Origin: Caulobacter sp031457805
Lineage (GTDB): Bacteria; Pseudomonadota; Alphaproteobacteria; Caulobacterales; Caulobacteraceae
Direction of reading: 5' to 3'
NCBI RefSeq assembly: GCF_031457805.1
Contig: NZ_JAVDXI010000002.1
Location: 248,001-312,000 of the forward strand
Length of the DNA stretch: 64,000 nucleotides
Position 1 is the stretch's first letter, and each line of letters opens with the position of its first letter. Both the position numbers and the translations under genes were made by a program. The notes under the pieces are model-generated. The model was given only the letters and a program-made list of their open reading frames with translations. It ran no database searches and had not been told where the DNA came from. Shown here piece by piece: positions 28,598 to 38,045 of the stretch.

Positions 28598-29128
28598 ATG
28601 CAACGCACCATTCTCATCCACGGCCTGGCGTCGGGCGCCATCATCATTCTGGGCATGATCGCCACGATCGTGTTCTCGAGGGGCGGCGCGCCACATTCCA
28701 ACGTCTGGCTCGGCTATCTGATCATGCTGGTCGGGCTCTCCGCGATCCTGATGGCGGTCAAGTCGCACCGCGACAAGGCGCTGGGCGGCGTCATCAGGTT
28801 CTGGCCCGCCCTGCTGGTCGGCCTCGGCGTCGCCCTGGTGGCGGGCCTGGCCTATGTTGTGATCTGGGAGGCCTATCTGGCGCTCACCGACTACACCTTC
28901 ATGGAGCAGTATGTCGCCGCCACGCTGGCCCAGAAGAAGGCCGCCGGCCTCAGCGGCGCCGAGTACGCCAAGCTGGCCTCGGATCTCGAAGCGATGAAGC
29001 GCAGCTACGCCAACCCGCTGCTGCGCATGCCCATGACCTTCGCCGAGATCTTCCCGGTCGGGGTGCTGGTGGCTCTGGTCAGCGCGGCGCTGGTTCGAAA
29101 TCCGAAATTCCTGCCGGCGAAAGCTTGA
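28598..29128 (+). CDS. DUF4199 membrane protein
   Basis: 176 aa from the ATG at 28598 with a ggaggagga RBS. Four hydrophobic segments are visible (about residues 7-27, 38-54, 68-95 and 147-166). The large soluble loop between TM3 and TM4 (YTFMEQYVAATLAQKKAAGLSGAEY) is characteristic of DUF4199 proteins. Function is unknown. The paired regulator gene lies upstream and the two probably form a unit. A palindromic repeat follows at 29135. Confidence 0.8.
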   Translation: MQRTILIHGLASGAIIILGMIATIVFSRGGAPHSNVWLGYLIMLVGLSAILMAVKSHRDKALGGVIRFWPALLVGLGVALVAGLAYVVIWEAYLALTDYTFMEQYVAATLAQKKAAGLSGAEYAKLASDLEAMKRSYANPLLRMPMTFAEIFPVGVLVALVSAALVRNPKFLPAKA

Positions 29129-29134
29129 AGCGTT

Positions 29135-29235
29135 GCGTCCTTCGAGGCGCGCCCAGGAGCGCGCACCGCAGGATGAGGACCTATCGCACTGAATCCTCAT
29201 CCTGAGGCGCCCGCACAGCGGGCCTCGAAGGACGC
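29135..29235. repeat. Long inverted repeat between DUF4199 gene and cckA
   Basis: gcgtccttcgaggc ... at the left and gcctcgaaggacgc at the right form perfect ends. The inner arms caggatgagga and tcctcatcctg pair around cctatcgcactgaa. Such elements are dispersed in Caulobacter-type genomes. It separates two convergent genes and could terminate both. Confidence 0.85.
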
Positions 29236-29243
29236 AGAGAGCG

Positions 29244-31319
<2,076 letters not shown>

Positions 31320-31421
31320 CGGCGAAGTTGTACCTTTCTTACGGCGAGCCCGCGACTCACCCGCAATTGGAGAAACAATAGCCTTTTCTGGAGGCTAGGT
31401 CAGTTTTCCGGAGAATCCGTC

Positions 31422-32507
31422 TCAGAGCGGACGCGCCCGGGGCTGTGGCTTCTTTCCGTTCAGGATGAAGCTGATCACCTTGGCGACGGCTTCGAAGTGT
31501 TCGACCGGGATTTCCTCGTCCACCTCGACACTGGCGTAGAGAGCCCGCGCCAGGGGCGGATCTTCCAGAACGGGCACCCCATGCTCTTCTGCGATGGCGC
31601 GGATCTTCAGGGCCAGTTCGTCAACACCCTTGGCCACGCAGAGCGGCGCGGGCGTCTCACCCTGTTCGTACTTGAGCGCCACGGCGTAGTGGGTCGGGTT
31701 CATGACCACGACCGTGGCCTTGGGCACCGCCTGCATCATCCGCTGACGCGAGCGCTGCATTTGGATCTGCCGGCGTTTGCCCTTGATATGCGGGTCACCG
31801 TCCGACTGCTTGAACTCGTCCTTGACCTCCTGGAGGGTCATCCGCATGCGGTTCATGAACCGCATGCGCTGCCAGAAGTAGTCAAAGGCCGAGGTGACCA
31901 CGAGCAGCAGGATCACGGCGATCAGCAGGCTGCGCGACAGCTTCATCGCCTCGGGGATCAAGGCCGCCGGGTCCATGCCCACAAGGTTGCGGACCTCGCC
32001 GACATGGGGCTTGAGCACGAAATAGGCGATCACGCCGGTGACCAGGAACTTCACCGCCGACTTCAGGAACTGGACGATGCCGTCCGGGCCGAAGATGCGG
32101 CCCATGCCCTTGATCAGGTCCAGCTTGTTGAAGTCCGGCTTGATCTTCTCGGGCGTGAACAGCAGTCCGGTCTGGGCGATATGAGCCGCGGCGCCGGCGA
32201 AGGCCGTCACCACCATCACCAGCACCAGAGGTGGAAGCGCCGCCCAGAGGGCCCGCTTGAGCACCACCATGGCGCCGCCGCTGGTCAGGTCGATCGTGCC
32301 GGCGTGTGCTATGAACGGCGTCAGGGCCGCCATCAGATCTCGGGTCAGCCAGCCGCCCGCCAACAGGATCACCGACACCGCCCCCGCCAGCGACGCCAGC
32401 TGGGGAATGTCGGCGGACTTGATGACATCGCCCTTGGCGCGGGCGTCCGACAGCTTCTTGGCTGACGGTTCTTCTGTTTTCGATTCTGGATCTGTGTCGT
32501 CCGCCAT
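31422..32507 (-). CDS. flhB: Flagellar type III export switch protein FlhB
   Basis: Inner-membrane component of the flagellar export gate that switches substrate specificity from rod/hook to filament. 361 aa with four TM segments in the first 215 residues and a cytoplasmic C-terminal domain. The autocleavage site NPTHYAV is at Asn270-Pro271. The preceding KGKRRQIQMQRSRQRMM linker is typical. It lies 9 bp after fliR. cckA follows 102 bp downstream on the same strand; that gap holds two GANTC sites (CcrM targets), so cckA likely has its own promoter. Confidence 0.97.
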   Translation of the reverse strand: MADDTDPESKTEEPSAKKLSDARAKGDVIKSADIPQLASLAGAVSVILLAGGWLTRDLMAALTPFIAHAGTIDLTSGGAMVVLKRALWAALPPLVLVMVVTAFAGAAAHIAQTGLLFTPEKIKPDFNKLDLIKGMGRIFGPDGIVQFLKSAVKFLVTGVIAYFVLKPHVGEVRNLVGMDPAALIPEAMKLSRSLLIAVILLLVVTSAFDYFWQRMRFMNRMRMTLQEVKDEFKQSDGDPHIKGKRRQIQMQRSRQRMMQAVPKATVVVMNPTHYAVALKYEQGETPAPLCVAKGVDELALKIRAIAEEHGVPVLEDPPLARALYASVEVDEEIPVEHFEAVAKVISFILNGKKPQPRARPL

Positions 32508-32516
32508 GCGCGCCCC

Positions 32517-33272
32517 CTAGACGAAGATGTCCAAGAGTTCGCGGTAGCGGTCCGTCCAGACCATGGCGATGCCGCCCAGCGACAGCGCCAGCAGAGACAG
32601 GCCCAGGATCACGCTGAGCGGCGAGGCCACGAAGAAGATCTGGAAGGCGGGCATGACCCGGCCCACCAGGCCCGTGGCGAGGTTGAAGACCAGAGAGAAC
32701 ACGATCACCGGCGCGGCCAGCTGCACGCCAAGGCTGAACGACTGGGCGACCGTCTGCACCGCCAGGGCCGCGGCGTCGTTCACGGGAACAGCGCGGGTGA
32801 ACGGGAAGATCGTGTACGACTTGACGATGGCGCCGATGAACAGGTGATGCAGGTCGGTGGCCATCACCAGGGTCAGTCCCAGCATCGACAGGAAGGTCGC
32901 CACCGCTGTGCTCGAGCCCTGCATCGAGGGATTAGTGCTCTGGGCGAACGACAGCGTGGTCTGCATCGAAATGATTTCGCCGGCGGTCGTCAGCGAGGTC
33001 ATGAACAGGCGCAGCACCGAACCGACCATCAGGCCGATCAGGATCTCGTGGATCACAGCGCCGGCCAGACCGCCCAGCGTGCTCGGAATCGGCCCGACCG
33101 TGTTCTGGACCAGCGGCGCCAGGATCAGCGCCATCAGAAGCGCGAACGCCAGGCGGATGCGGGCGGGGACCGACTGGTCGCCGATGCCCGGCATGGTCAT
33201 GACCATGGCGCCCACCCGCGCGAAGACGAGGGCGGCGACATAGACCTGAAAAGCCGTGGCGAAGGCGTTCAA
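32517..33272 (-). CDS. fliR: Flagellar export gate protein FliR
   Basis: Inner-membrane export-gate protein that forms the helical pore with FliP and FliQ. 251 aa starting at a TTG (33270-33272) that follows aggaggcgaggg; the in-frame extension upstream overlaps fliQ and is rejected. Six hydrophobic segments are visible, with FliR blocks FARVGAMVMTMPGIGDQSVPARIRLAFAL and GEIISMQTTLSFAQSTNP. It starts 14 bp after the fliQ stop and is followed by flhB 9 bp on, a tight fliQ-fliR-flhB operon. Confidence 0.95.
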   Translation of the reverse strand: MNAFATAFQVYVAALVFARVGAMVMTMPGIGDQSVPARIRLAFALLMALILAPLVQNTVGPIPSTLGGLAGAVIHEILIGLMVGSVLRLFMTSLTTAGEIISMQTTLSFAQSTNPSMQGSSTAVATFLSMLGLTLVMATDLHHLFIGAIVKSYTIFPFTRAVPVNDAAALAVQTVAQSFSLGVQLAAPVIVFSLVFNLATGLVGRVMPAFQIFFVASPLSVILGLSLLALSLGGIAMVWTDRYRELLDIFV

Positions 33273-33286
33273 GGGCCCCTCGCCTC

Positions 33287-33550
33287 CTACATGCCAGCGA
33301 TGCGGGCGGCGATCTGGCGCATGAAGCCGCTCATCAGCGACCCCATCAGCGGCAGGAAGATCAGCAGCGAGATGAAGATCGCCACGATCTTGGGCGCATA
33401 GACCAGCGTGGCTTCCTGGATCTGGGTCAGGGCCTGGAACAGACCGATGGCGACACCGACGATCAGGCCGACGATCAGCACCGGGGCGCACAGCTGAAGC
33501 GTCAGCCAGATCGCGTCCCGGCCGACATCAAGAACCTCGGCGCCAGTCAT
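33287..33550 (-). CDS. fliQ: Flagellar export gate protein FliQ
   Basis: 87 aa with two TM helices (about residues 17-40 and 51-74) and family block GLFQALTQIQEATLVYAPKI. The ATG at 33548-33550 is used; an adjacent in-frame TTG would add one residue. First gene of the fliQ-fliR-flhB operon, with a CtrA-type box 69-83 bp upstream of its start. Confidence 0.96.
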   Translation of the reverse strand: MTGAEVLDVGRDAIWLTLQLCAPVLIVGLIVGVAIGLFQALTQIQEATLVYAPKIVAIFISLLIFLPLMGSLMSGFMRQIAARIAGM

Positions 33551-33618
33551 CAAAAGCCTCGTCGGAATCGGCCGAACAGGCCGCTTGGAATCGAGGCTCC
33601 AAGATGGGCGAAATATGG

Positions 33619-33633
33619 TTAACAGGGCGTTAG
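33619..33633 (-). promoter_or_regulatory. CtrA box of the fliQ operon
   Basis: Read on the minus strand the sequence is CTAA-N7-TTAA followed by CCAT (33615-33618), one mismatch from the CtrA consensus TTAA-N7-TTAA. CtrA control of the Caulobacter fliQR operon is established; this fits in position. Confidence 0.8.
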
Positions 33634-33700
33634 GGGTTGCCCGCAGACGCCCTTCTGTCGGCGGCCGCGACGCTGTGTCCCGACCGCCGGAAAGATGCGT

Positions 33701-34003
33701 TTAGCGGATGCGGATGCGCACCGGCACCTGGATGTAGGAGCCCGCGCGGCTCTTGCCGTCGGGGCCCAGCAGGTCGACCTGGACCTGCGACACCATCGAC
33801 AGGGCTGCCTGGCCGACGCCCAGGTCGCTGGGGGTTTCGTCCTGCACGGTGCAGGCGGTCAGGTAGCCGTCGTTCTTCACCAGGCAGTTCAACACCGCGA
33901 CCGCGATGCGCGGCTCCGACACGGGCTTCAGCAGGTCCGCCTGGGCCTGGGCCTGTGGGGCGGCGGCGAAGACGGCGGCGGCGAGAGCGAGCGAAGCGAT
34001 CAC
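33701..34003 (-). CDS. Secreted TonB-C-like small protein
   Basis: 100 aa with a signal peptide (MIASLALAAAVFAAAPQAQAQA). The start codon is GTG; no in-frame ATG exists upstream. The mature part resembles the C-terminal domain of TonB-like energy transducers: AVLNCLVKNDGYLTACTVQDETPSDLGVGQAALSMVSQ then IQVPVRIRIR. Two cysteines, about residues 40 and 51, probably form a disulfide. It lacks the TonB membrane anchor and proline linker, so it is a periplasmic single-domain relative with unknown role. It lies upstream of fliQ on the same strand. Confidence 0.72.
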   Translation of the reverse strand: MIASLALAAAVFAAAPQAQAQADLLKPVSEPRIAVAVLNCLVKNDGYLTACTVQDETPSDLGVGQAALSMVSQVQVDLLGPDGKSRAGSYIQVPVRIRIR

Positions 34004-34067
34004 GTGTTCATCCCTGTACTGGTCTTTTTGTCGGCGGGCCTTTCGCCGCCTGGTGTTCCGTTTCGGA

Positions 34068-35435
34068 TCAGACGGCCTGGGCCTGCTTGAGACGTTGCAG
34101 GCCCTGTGCCGCCAGGTCGGTCAGCGAGCGCAGGCCAAGCTCTGAGAAGACATCGAAGGCGCAGGCCAGGGCCGCGCCGGCCCGGGCCAGACGTCCGTCG
34201 TCCCGGCCGGTGATCTCGACGCGCGCTTCATAGAGGCGGGCCAGGTTCATCTGCGCGACGGCCCAGCTGGCCGGATCGCGCGCGCCTGGCGCGGCGGCCA
34301 GCTCGGCCTTGAAGGCCAGTTCGGCCGCGTCCAGCACCGCCAGATCGGCGGTCAGTTCGGCGCAACGCGCCAGGCACAGCGCCCGGTTGTTGGCGACCAT
34401 CGCGCGCAGGGCCAAGGCCGGCTGCGCTTTCAGCGTCTGGGTCGCCCGGTCGTAGGCCATGACCGCCTGTTCGAAGGCGCGCTCGCTGGTCGAGGCCTCG
34501 CCCATCGCTTGCAGCGCCGCGCCCAGCCCGGCCTGGGCGCGGGCCCAGTCCATCGGGCTATGATCGGCGGGGACCGCTTCGACAGCCTCGGTCAGCGCTT
34601 CGACACCATCGGCGATACGAGAGATCTCGCCATCCAGCTCGCCCAGCTGAACCAGAGCCGCGCCGCGCAGACCCTGAAGTCGCGCCCAGGCCAGAGGCTC
34701 GAAATCCGGATCGAGGGCCGCAGCGGCGGTCTTGGCCTCGGCGGCCGCTTGTTCGGCCAGGAGGCGGTCCTTCAGGCACTCGGCGCAGGCCAGGATCAGC
34801 TCGATCCGCGCCGCGCGCTGATCCGCCAGCAGCAAGCGCGCAGGCCCGCCCTTGGCGCGCTTTACGGCCGCCAGGGCCCGCAGCGGCGCCTCAAAGGCGC
34901 GGATCGCGGCCATGGCCCGCTCGAGATTGTTCTCCGAGAGCGCCACGCGCCCATCCAGACCGGCGGCGAGCGCGCCGCATTGCGCCGTGCGCTGATGGGC
35001 GGGCGTCCGGGCCAGGGTCGCGGACGCCGCGGCGACCAGTCCCTCATCGCCAAAGAGATCCGCGCCGAGAACCGCCAGCACGGCTTGCTCGCAGCGGGCG
35101 GCGGCGAGCGCATCTTGCCGGCGCTCGGTTTCAAAGAGTTTCGCGGCGGCCTCGGCCTGGGCGGCGCCCTTGCGCAGCGCCGCGGCGTCGCCGGTCCGGC
35201 GGGCCAGTTCGCGCCAGACGACGGCGGCTTCCAGCAGCCGCGCCCCACGATCCTTGGCACCGATCCGACCCGCGACGACGTCCGCCGATCGCGCTTCATT
35301 GGCCAGGAGCCGCACATCCAGCAGTTCCAGCAAGGACGTGTCCCCGCCGGTCAAACCTTCGCGCCACGCCCCTTTGAAACCGCCCTCGGCGTCGACGCCG
35401 AACAACCGCTTCAGATCTCGTCCGAACTCGAACAT
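34068..35435 (-). CDS. Helical-repeat (TPR-like) protein, unknown function
   Basis: 455 aa from MFEFGRDLKRLFGVDAEGG; an upstream in-frame start would add 11 residues without support. The sequence is almost wholly alpha-helical and alanine-rich, with tetratricopeptide-like units: AALVQLGELDGEISRIADGVEAL, WARAQAGLGAALQAMGEASTSERAFEQAVMAY and WAVAQMNLARLYEARVEI. No enzymatic domain, TM segment or signal. It sits just upstream of fliQ and behind a region with CtrA-type boxes, so a flagellar or cell-cycle scaffold is possible; that is inference from position only. Confidence 0.75.
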   Translation of the reverse strand: MFEFGRDLKRLFGVDAEGGFKGAWREGLTGGDTSLLELLDVRLLANEARSADVVAGRIGAKDRGARLLEAAVVWRELARRTGDAAALRKGAAQAEAAAKLFETERRQDALAAARCEQAVLAVLGADLFGDEGLVAAASATLARTPAHQRTAQCGALAAGLDGRVALSENNLERAMAAIRAFEAPLRALAAVKRAKGGPARLLLADQRAARIELILACAECLKDRLLAEQAAAEAKTAAAALDPDFEPLAWARLQGLRGAALVQLGELDGEISRIADGVEALTEAVEAVPADHSPMDWARAQAGLGAALQAMGEASTSERAFEQAVMAYDRATQTLKAQPALALRAMVANNRALCLARCAELTADLAVLDAAELAFKAELAAAPGARDPASWAVAQMNLARLYEARVEITGRDDGRLARAGAALACAFDVFSELGLRSLTDLAAQGLQRLKQAQAV

Positions 35436-35526
35436 CGCCACGCGCACTCCGCTTACGGATCGTCCCACCCCGGGACAGCCCGGAGCAGGTTCAACGCCTG
35501 AGCAGCAAAACCGGAGCCAGCAGATT

Positions 35527-35562
35527 TTAACAAGTGGTTAAGAAGTGTTTACAGCGCGTTAA
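35527..35562. promoter_or_regulatory. Tandem CtrA-type boxes
   Basis: An exact TTAA-N7-TTAA (35527-35541) is followed by TTTA-N7-TTAA (35548-35562), which continues into CCAT as in strong CtrA half-sites. They lie 92-127 bp upstream of the helical-repeat gene (minus strand) and upstream of the sigma-54 site that reads rightward. Either or both directions may be controlled. Confidence 0.7.
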
Positions 35563-35632
35563 CCATAAATATTTTCTTTGTTTTTACACCATCGCCGAAA
35601 TTTCGCCCATTATGGTTGATGACGTATTGAAT

Positions 35633-35647
35633 TGGCACACTTCTTGC
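35633..35647 (+). promoter_or_regulatory. Sigma-54 promoter
   Basis: TGGCAC-N5-TTGC, a perfect -24/-12 match, in an AT-rich stretch of an otherwise GC-rich genome. Transcription would start near 35659 and run rightward to the gene at 35829, leaving a leader of about 170 nt. The whole gap 35436-35828 is regulatory; no other gene is supported in it. Confidence 0.72.
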
Positions 35648-35828
35648 TTTGACGAATACGCCGGTACGAGCCCCGCCGCGCCAGTTCTTAGAACTTTGTT
35701 CATCGAACTAAAAATGACGTTAACCCTAAGCTTTAAGCCTGGGTTTACCTTCCGTTCTCACCGCCCCTCCCCCTGGGGACCCGAAGCAGGCTAGAAAGCG
35801 CTCAGAACCGTCGATTCCGGAGCCCGAC

Positions 35829-36308
35829 ATGGCCGCCGTCACCGTTTGGATCGCCAGCCTCTGCCGCCCTGACCCGGGCTATGGCGGATGGGCCTATGTC
35901 CGGAAGATGGACGGCGAGACCGGCGCTAGCGCCATCAAGGGCGCGGCCGGCGGCGAACGCCGCACCAGCGCCGCCAAGATGAGCCTGACGGCCCTGACCG
36001 AAGCGCTGGAGAGTCTCGCCGACCTGCCGGCCGAAACCACGGTGACCCTGCGGTTCCTCGACCCGCAGTTGGCCGGTCAACTGGTCGCCGCCGATGGCGG
36101 CTACGCCACCGCCGAGCCCGAGCTGTGGGCGCAGGCGCGCGCCGCCGTCGCCGCGCGTCCCGCGCTGGAACTCGTCCCCTCCTCCGCCAGCCTGCCGGCC
36201 AGCGGCTTCCTCTCGGCCTGGGCGGAGTTCGGGCTGGATACGGCCAAGTCGCGCGGCAGCTTCAAGGCCGCGATCCCCAAGCCCAACCTGATGAAGTTCC
36301 CGAGTTAG
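35829..36308 (+). CDS. Unknown protein with RNase H-like character
   Basis: 159 aa, soluble. The start MAAVTVWIASLCRPDPGYGGWAYV and the following RRTSAAKMSLTALTEALESL resemble the first strands and helix of ribonuclease H-fold proteins (GGW strand, then a T/S-A-x-x-M-x-L-x-A-L helix). Serine replaces the usual catalytic Glu in AKMSL, and no clear first Asp is seen, so nuclease activity is unlikely. The ending FKAAIPKPNLMKFPS is basic. It is the first gene downstream of the sigma-54 promoter. Fold assignment is inference. Confidence 0.65.
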   Translation: MAAVTVWIASLCRPDPGYGGWAYVRKMDGETGASAIKGAAGGERRTSAAKMSLTALTEALESLADLPAETTVTLRFLDPQLAGQLVAADGGYATAEPELWAQARAAVAARPALELVPSSASLPASGFLSAWAEFGLDTAKSRGSFKAAIPKPNLMKFPS

Positions 36309-36496
36309 GCTCTCGCTCGCCGACGAACCAGGATCGGCGGACGACGGCGGCGCTCTGAATTCGCGCCGATCGCAGCCGCCGGAGCCTTTGCCTGCCTTCG
36401 CCTTGGGCGCCGCATACTTTCGCGTCAGTGAGGCCCTTGCGCGGCCCGCAGCCCCGGCGCGTCTTAACCTCCTCGAATTGCAGGGGGAGAAAGACC

Positions 36497-37726
36497 ATGG
36501 CCAACGACACATCCGACGAGCGCGCTCTGGGGCGCCGCGCCTTCCTGCGCAGCGCGGCCTTCCTGGCCACGGCGGCCCCGATCATGACCGAGGCCAGTCT
36601 GGCGCACGCGGCCCAGACCGCCGCCCCGCCATCAGGCATGGCGCTCCACGGCCAGGGTCCTACCGCGCCGCCCTCCAGCATGGTGTTGATCAACGCCAAC
36701 GAAAACCCGCTCGGCCCCAGCAAGGCCGCCTGCGACGCCATCGCCCGCGTGGCGCCGCTGGGCGGGCGCTATGACCTGACCGGCGAAACAGAGCTGTTGA
36801 CCAAAACCATCGCGGCGCAGAGCGGCCTCAAGCCCGAGAACATCGCCGTCTACGCCGGCTCGTCCGAGCCGTTGCACTACAGCGTGCTGGCCTTCACCTC
36901 GCCGACCAAGAGCTTCGTCACCGCCGATCCGTCCTACGAGGCGGGCATGTTCGCGGCCCGGACCAGCCAGGCCAAGATCATCAAGACGCCGCTGACCAAG
37001 GACTACGCTCACGACGTCAAGGCGATGGTCGCCGCCGACGCCCAGGCCGGCGTCATCTATATCTGCAACCCCAACAACCCGACCGGCACGGTGACGACCA
37101 AGCAGGACATCGTCTGGGCGCTGGAGAACAAGCCGGCGGGGTCGATCCTGCTGGTGGACGAGGCCTATATCCACCTGACCGACGAGCCCGACACGCTGGA
37201 CCTTGTCGCCCAGGGCAAGGACCTGATCGTGCTGCGGACCTTCTCGAAGATCTACGGCATGGCCGGCATCCGTTGCGGCTTTGCGGCGGGGCGTCCGGAC
37301 CTCCTGGCCAAGCTCAAGCCGTTCGGACAGAACGCCATGCCGATCACCGGCTCGGCCGCCGCCCGCGCCTCGCTGGAGGATCCGAACCTGATCCCCGAGC
37401 GGCGCAAGATCATCGGCGATACGCGGCGCGACACGATCGCCTGGCTGAAGTCCAATGGCTATAAGGTCATCGGCGATCCGCAGACCAACTGCTTCATGAT
37501 CGACACCGGCCGCAATGGCCGGAGCGTGATGGCGGCCATGAAGGCCAGGAACGTCCTGATCGGCCGCACCTGGCCGATCTGGCCCAACGCCGTGCGCGTC
37601 TCGGTGGGCACGCCAGAGGAGATGGCGGCGTTCAAGACAGCCTTTAAAGCGGTGATGGACGGCCCGCCGCTCGCACAGGCCGATCACGTTCAGCTCGCCC
37701 AGCTCGACGGTTACACGGCGGTGTAG
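36497..37726 (+). CDS. Tat-exported PLP aminotransferase (HisC-like)
   Basis: 409 aa from the ATG at 36497 (RBS aggggga). A Tat-type signal is seen: LGRRAFLRSAAFLATAAP, ending AHAAQ at about residue 40. The rest is a class I/II aminotransferase close to histidinol-phosphate aminotransferase: INANENPLGPS (66-76), ICNPNNPTGT (189-198), VDEAY with Asp221, and the PLP lysine Lys251 in TFSKIYGMAGIRCG. Final arginine region is PNAVRVSVGT. A folded, cofactor-loaded enzyme is expected in the periplasm, so it is unlikely to be the histidine-pathway HisC. Substrate unknown. Confidence 0.87.
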   Translation: MANDTSDERALGRRAFLRSAAFLATAAPIMTEASLAHAAQTAAPPSGMALHGQGPTAPPSSMVLINANENPLGPSKAACDAIARVAPLGGRYDLTGETELLTKTIAAQSGLKPENIAVYAGSSEPLHYSVLAFTSPTKSFVTADPSYEAGMFAARTSQAKIIKTPLTKDYAHDVKAMVAADAQAGVIYICNPNNPTGTVTTKQDIVWALENKPAGSILLVDEAYIHLTDEPDTLDLVAQGKDLIVLRTFSKIYGMAGIRCGFAAGRPDLLAKLKPFGQNAMPITGSAAARASLEDPNLIPERRKIIGDTRRDTIAWLKSNGYKVIGDPQTNCFMIDTGRNGRSVMAAMKARNVLIGRTWPIWPNAVRVSVGTPEEMAAFKTAFKAVMDGPPLAQADHVQLAQLDGYTAV

Positions 37727-38045
37727 ACGCTTTTCGCCCAGCAGAGCGGGCCAGCGTCTCTAGGCGGGCCGGAACGCCAGCGCCCTGTCTGAGACGGTGC
37801 TCGGATTTCTGGCCACGCCCCTCGGCGGACGCTCGGAAAATCCTCCCCCCAGAGGGGGAGGAGGCCGAAGGCCGGAGGGGGAAGTCCTGCTGAGCCGGCT
37901 TCTTCCCCCTCCGTCGGCTTCGCCGACACCTCCCCCGCTAGGGGGAGGATTTGGTCCGCCCACCCACCACGGCCAACCCGAGCAGCCGTTGTGCCGCGCC
38001 ACGGCTCCAGAGTCCGTACAAGCGCTGAGGAGCCGCCTTTCCCGA
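37727..38045. other. 319-bp gap holding a repeat
   Basis: Between convergent genes. It contains the inverted repeat at 37841-37950. No gene or other signal was recognised in the remainder. Confidence 0.6.
37841..37950. repeat. CCTCCCCC-type inverted repeat
   Basis: tcctccccccagagggggagg at the left and cctcccccgctagggggagga at the right are each palindromic. Inner arms (ccggagggggaag and cttccccctccg) pair as well. This is a multi-hairpin dispersed repeat of alphaproteobacterial type. Confidence 0.85.

Noticed and set aside
35534..35794. 86-codon open frame in the regulatory gap, and a 26-codon one at 35711
   Set aside because: Both cross the CtrA or sigma-54 area, have no RBS and no recognisable sequence. 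The gap is better explained as promoters.
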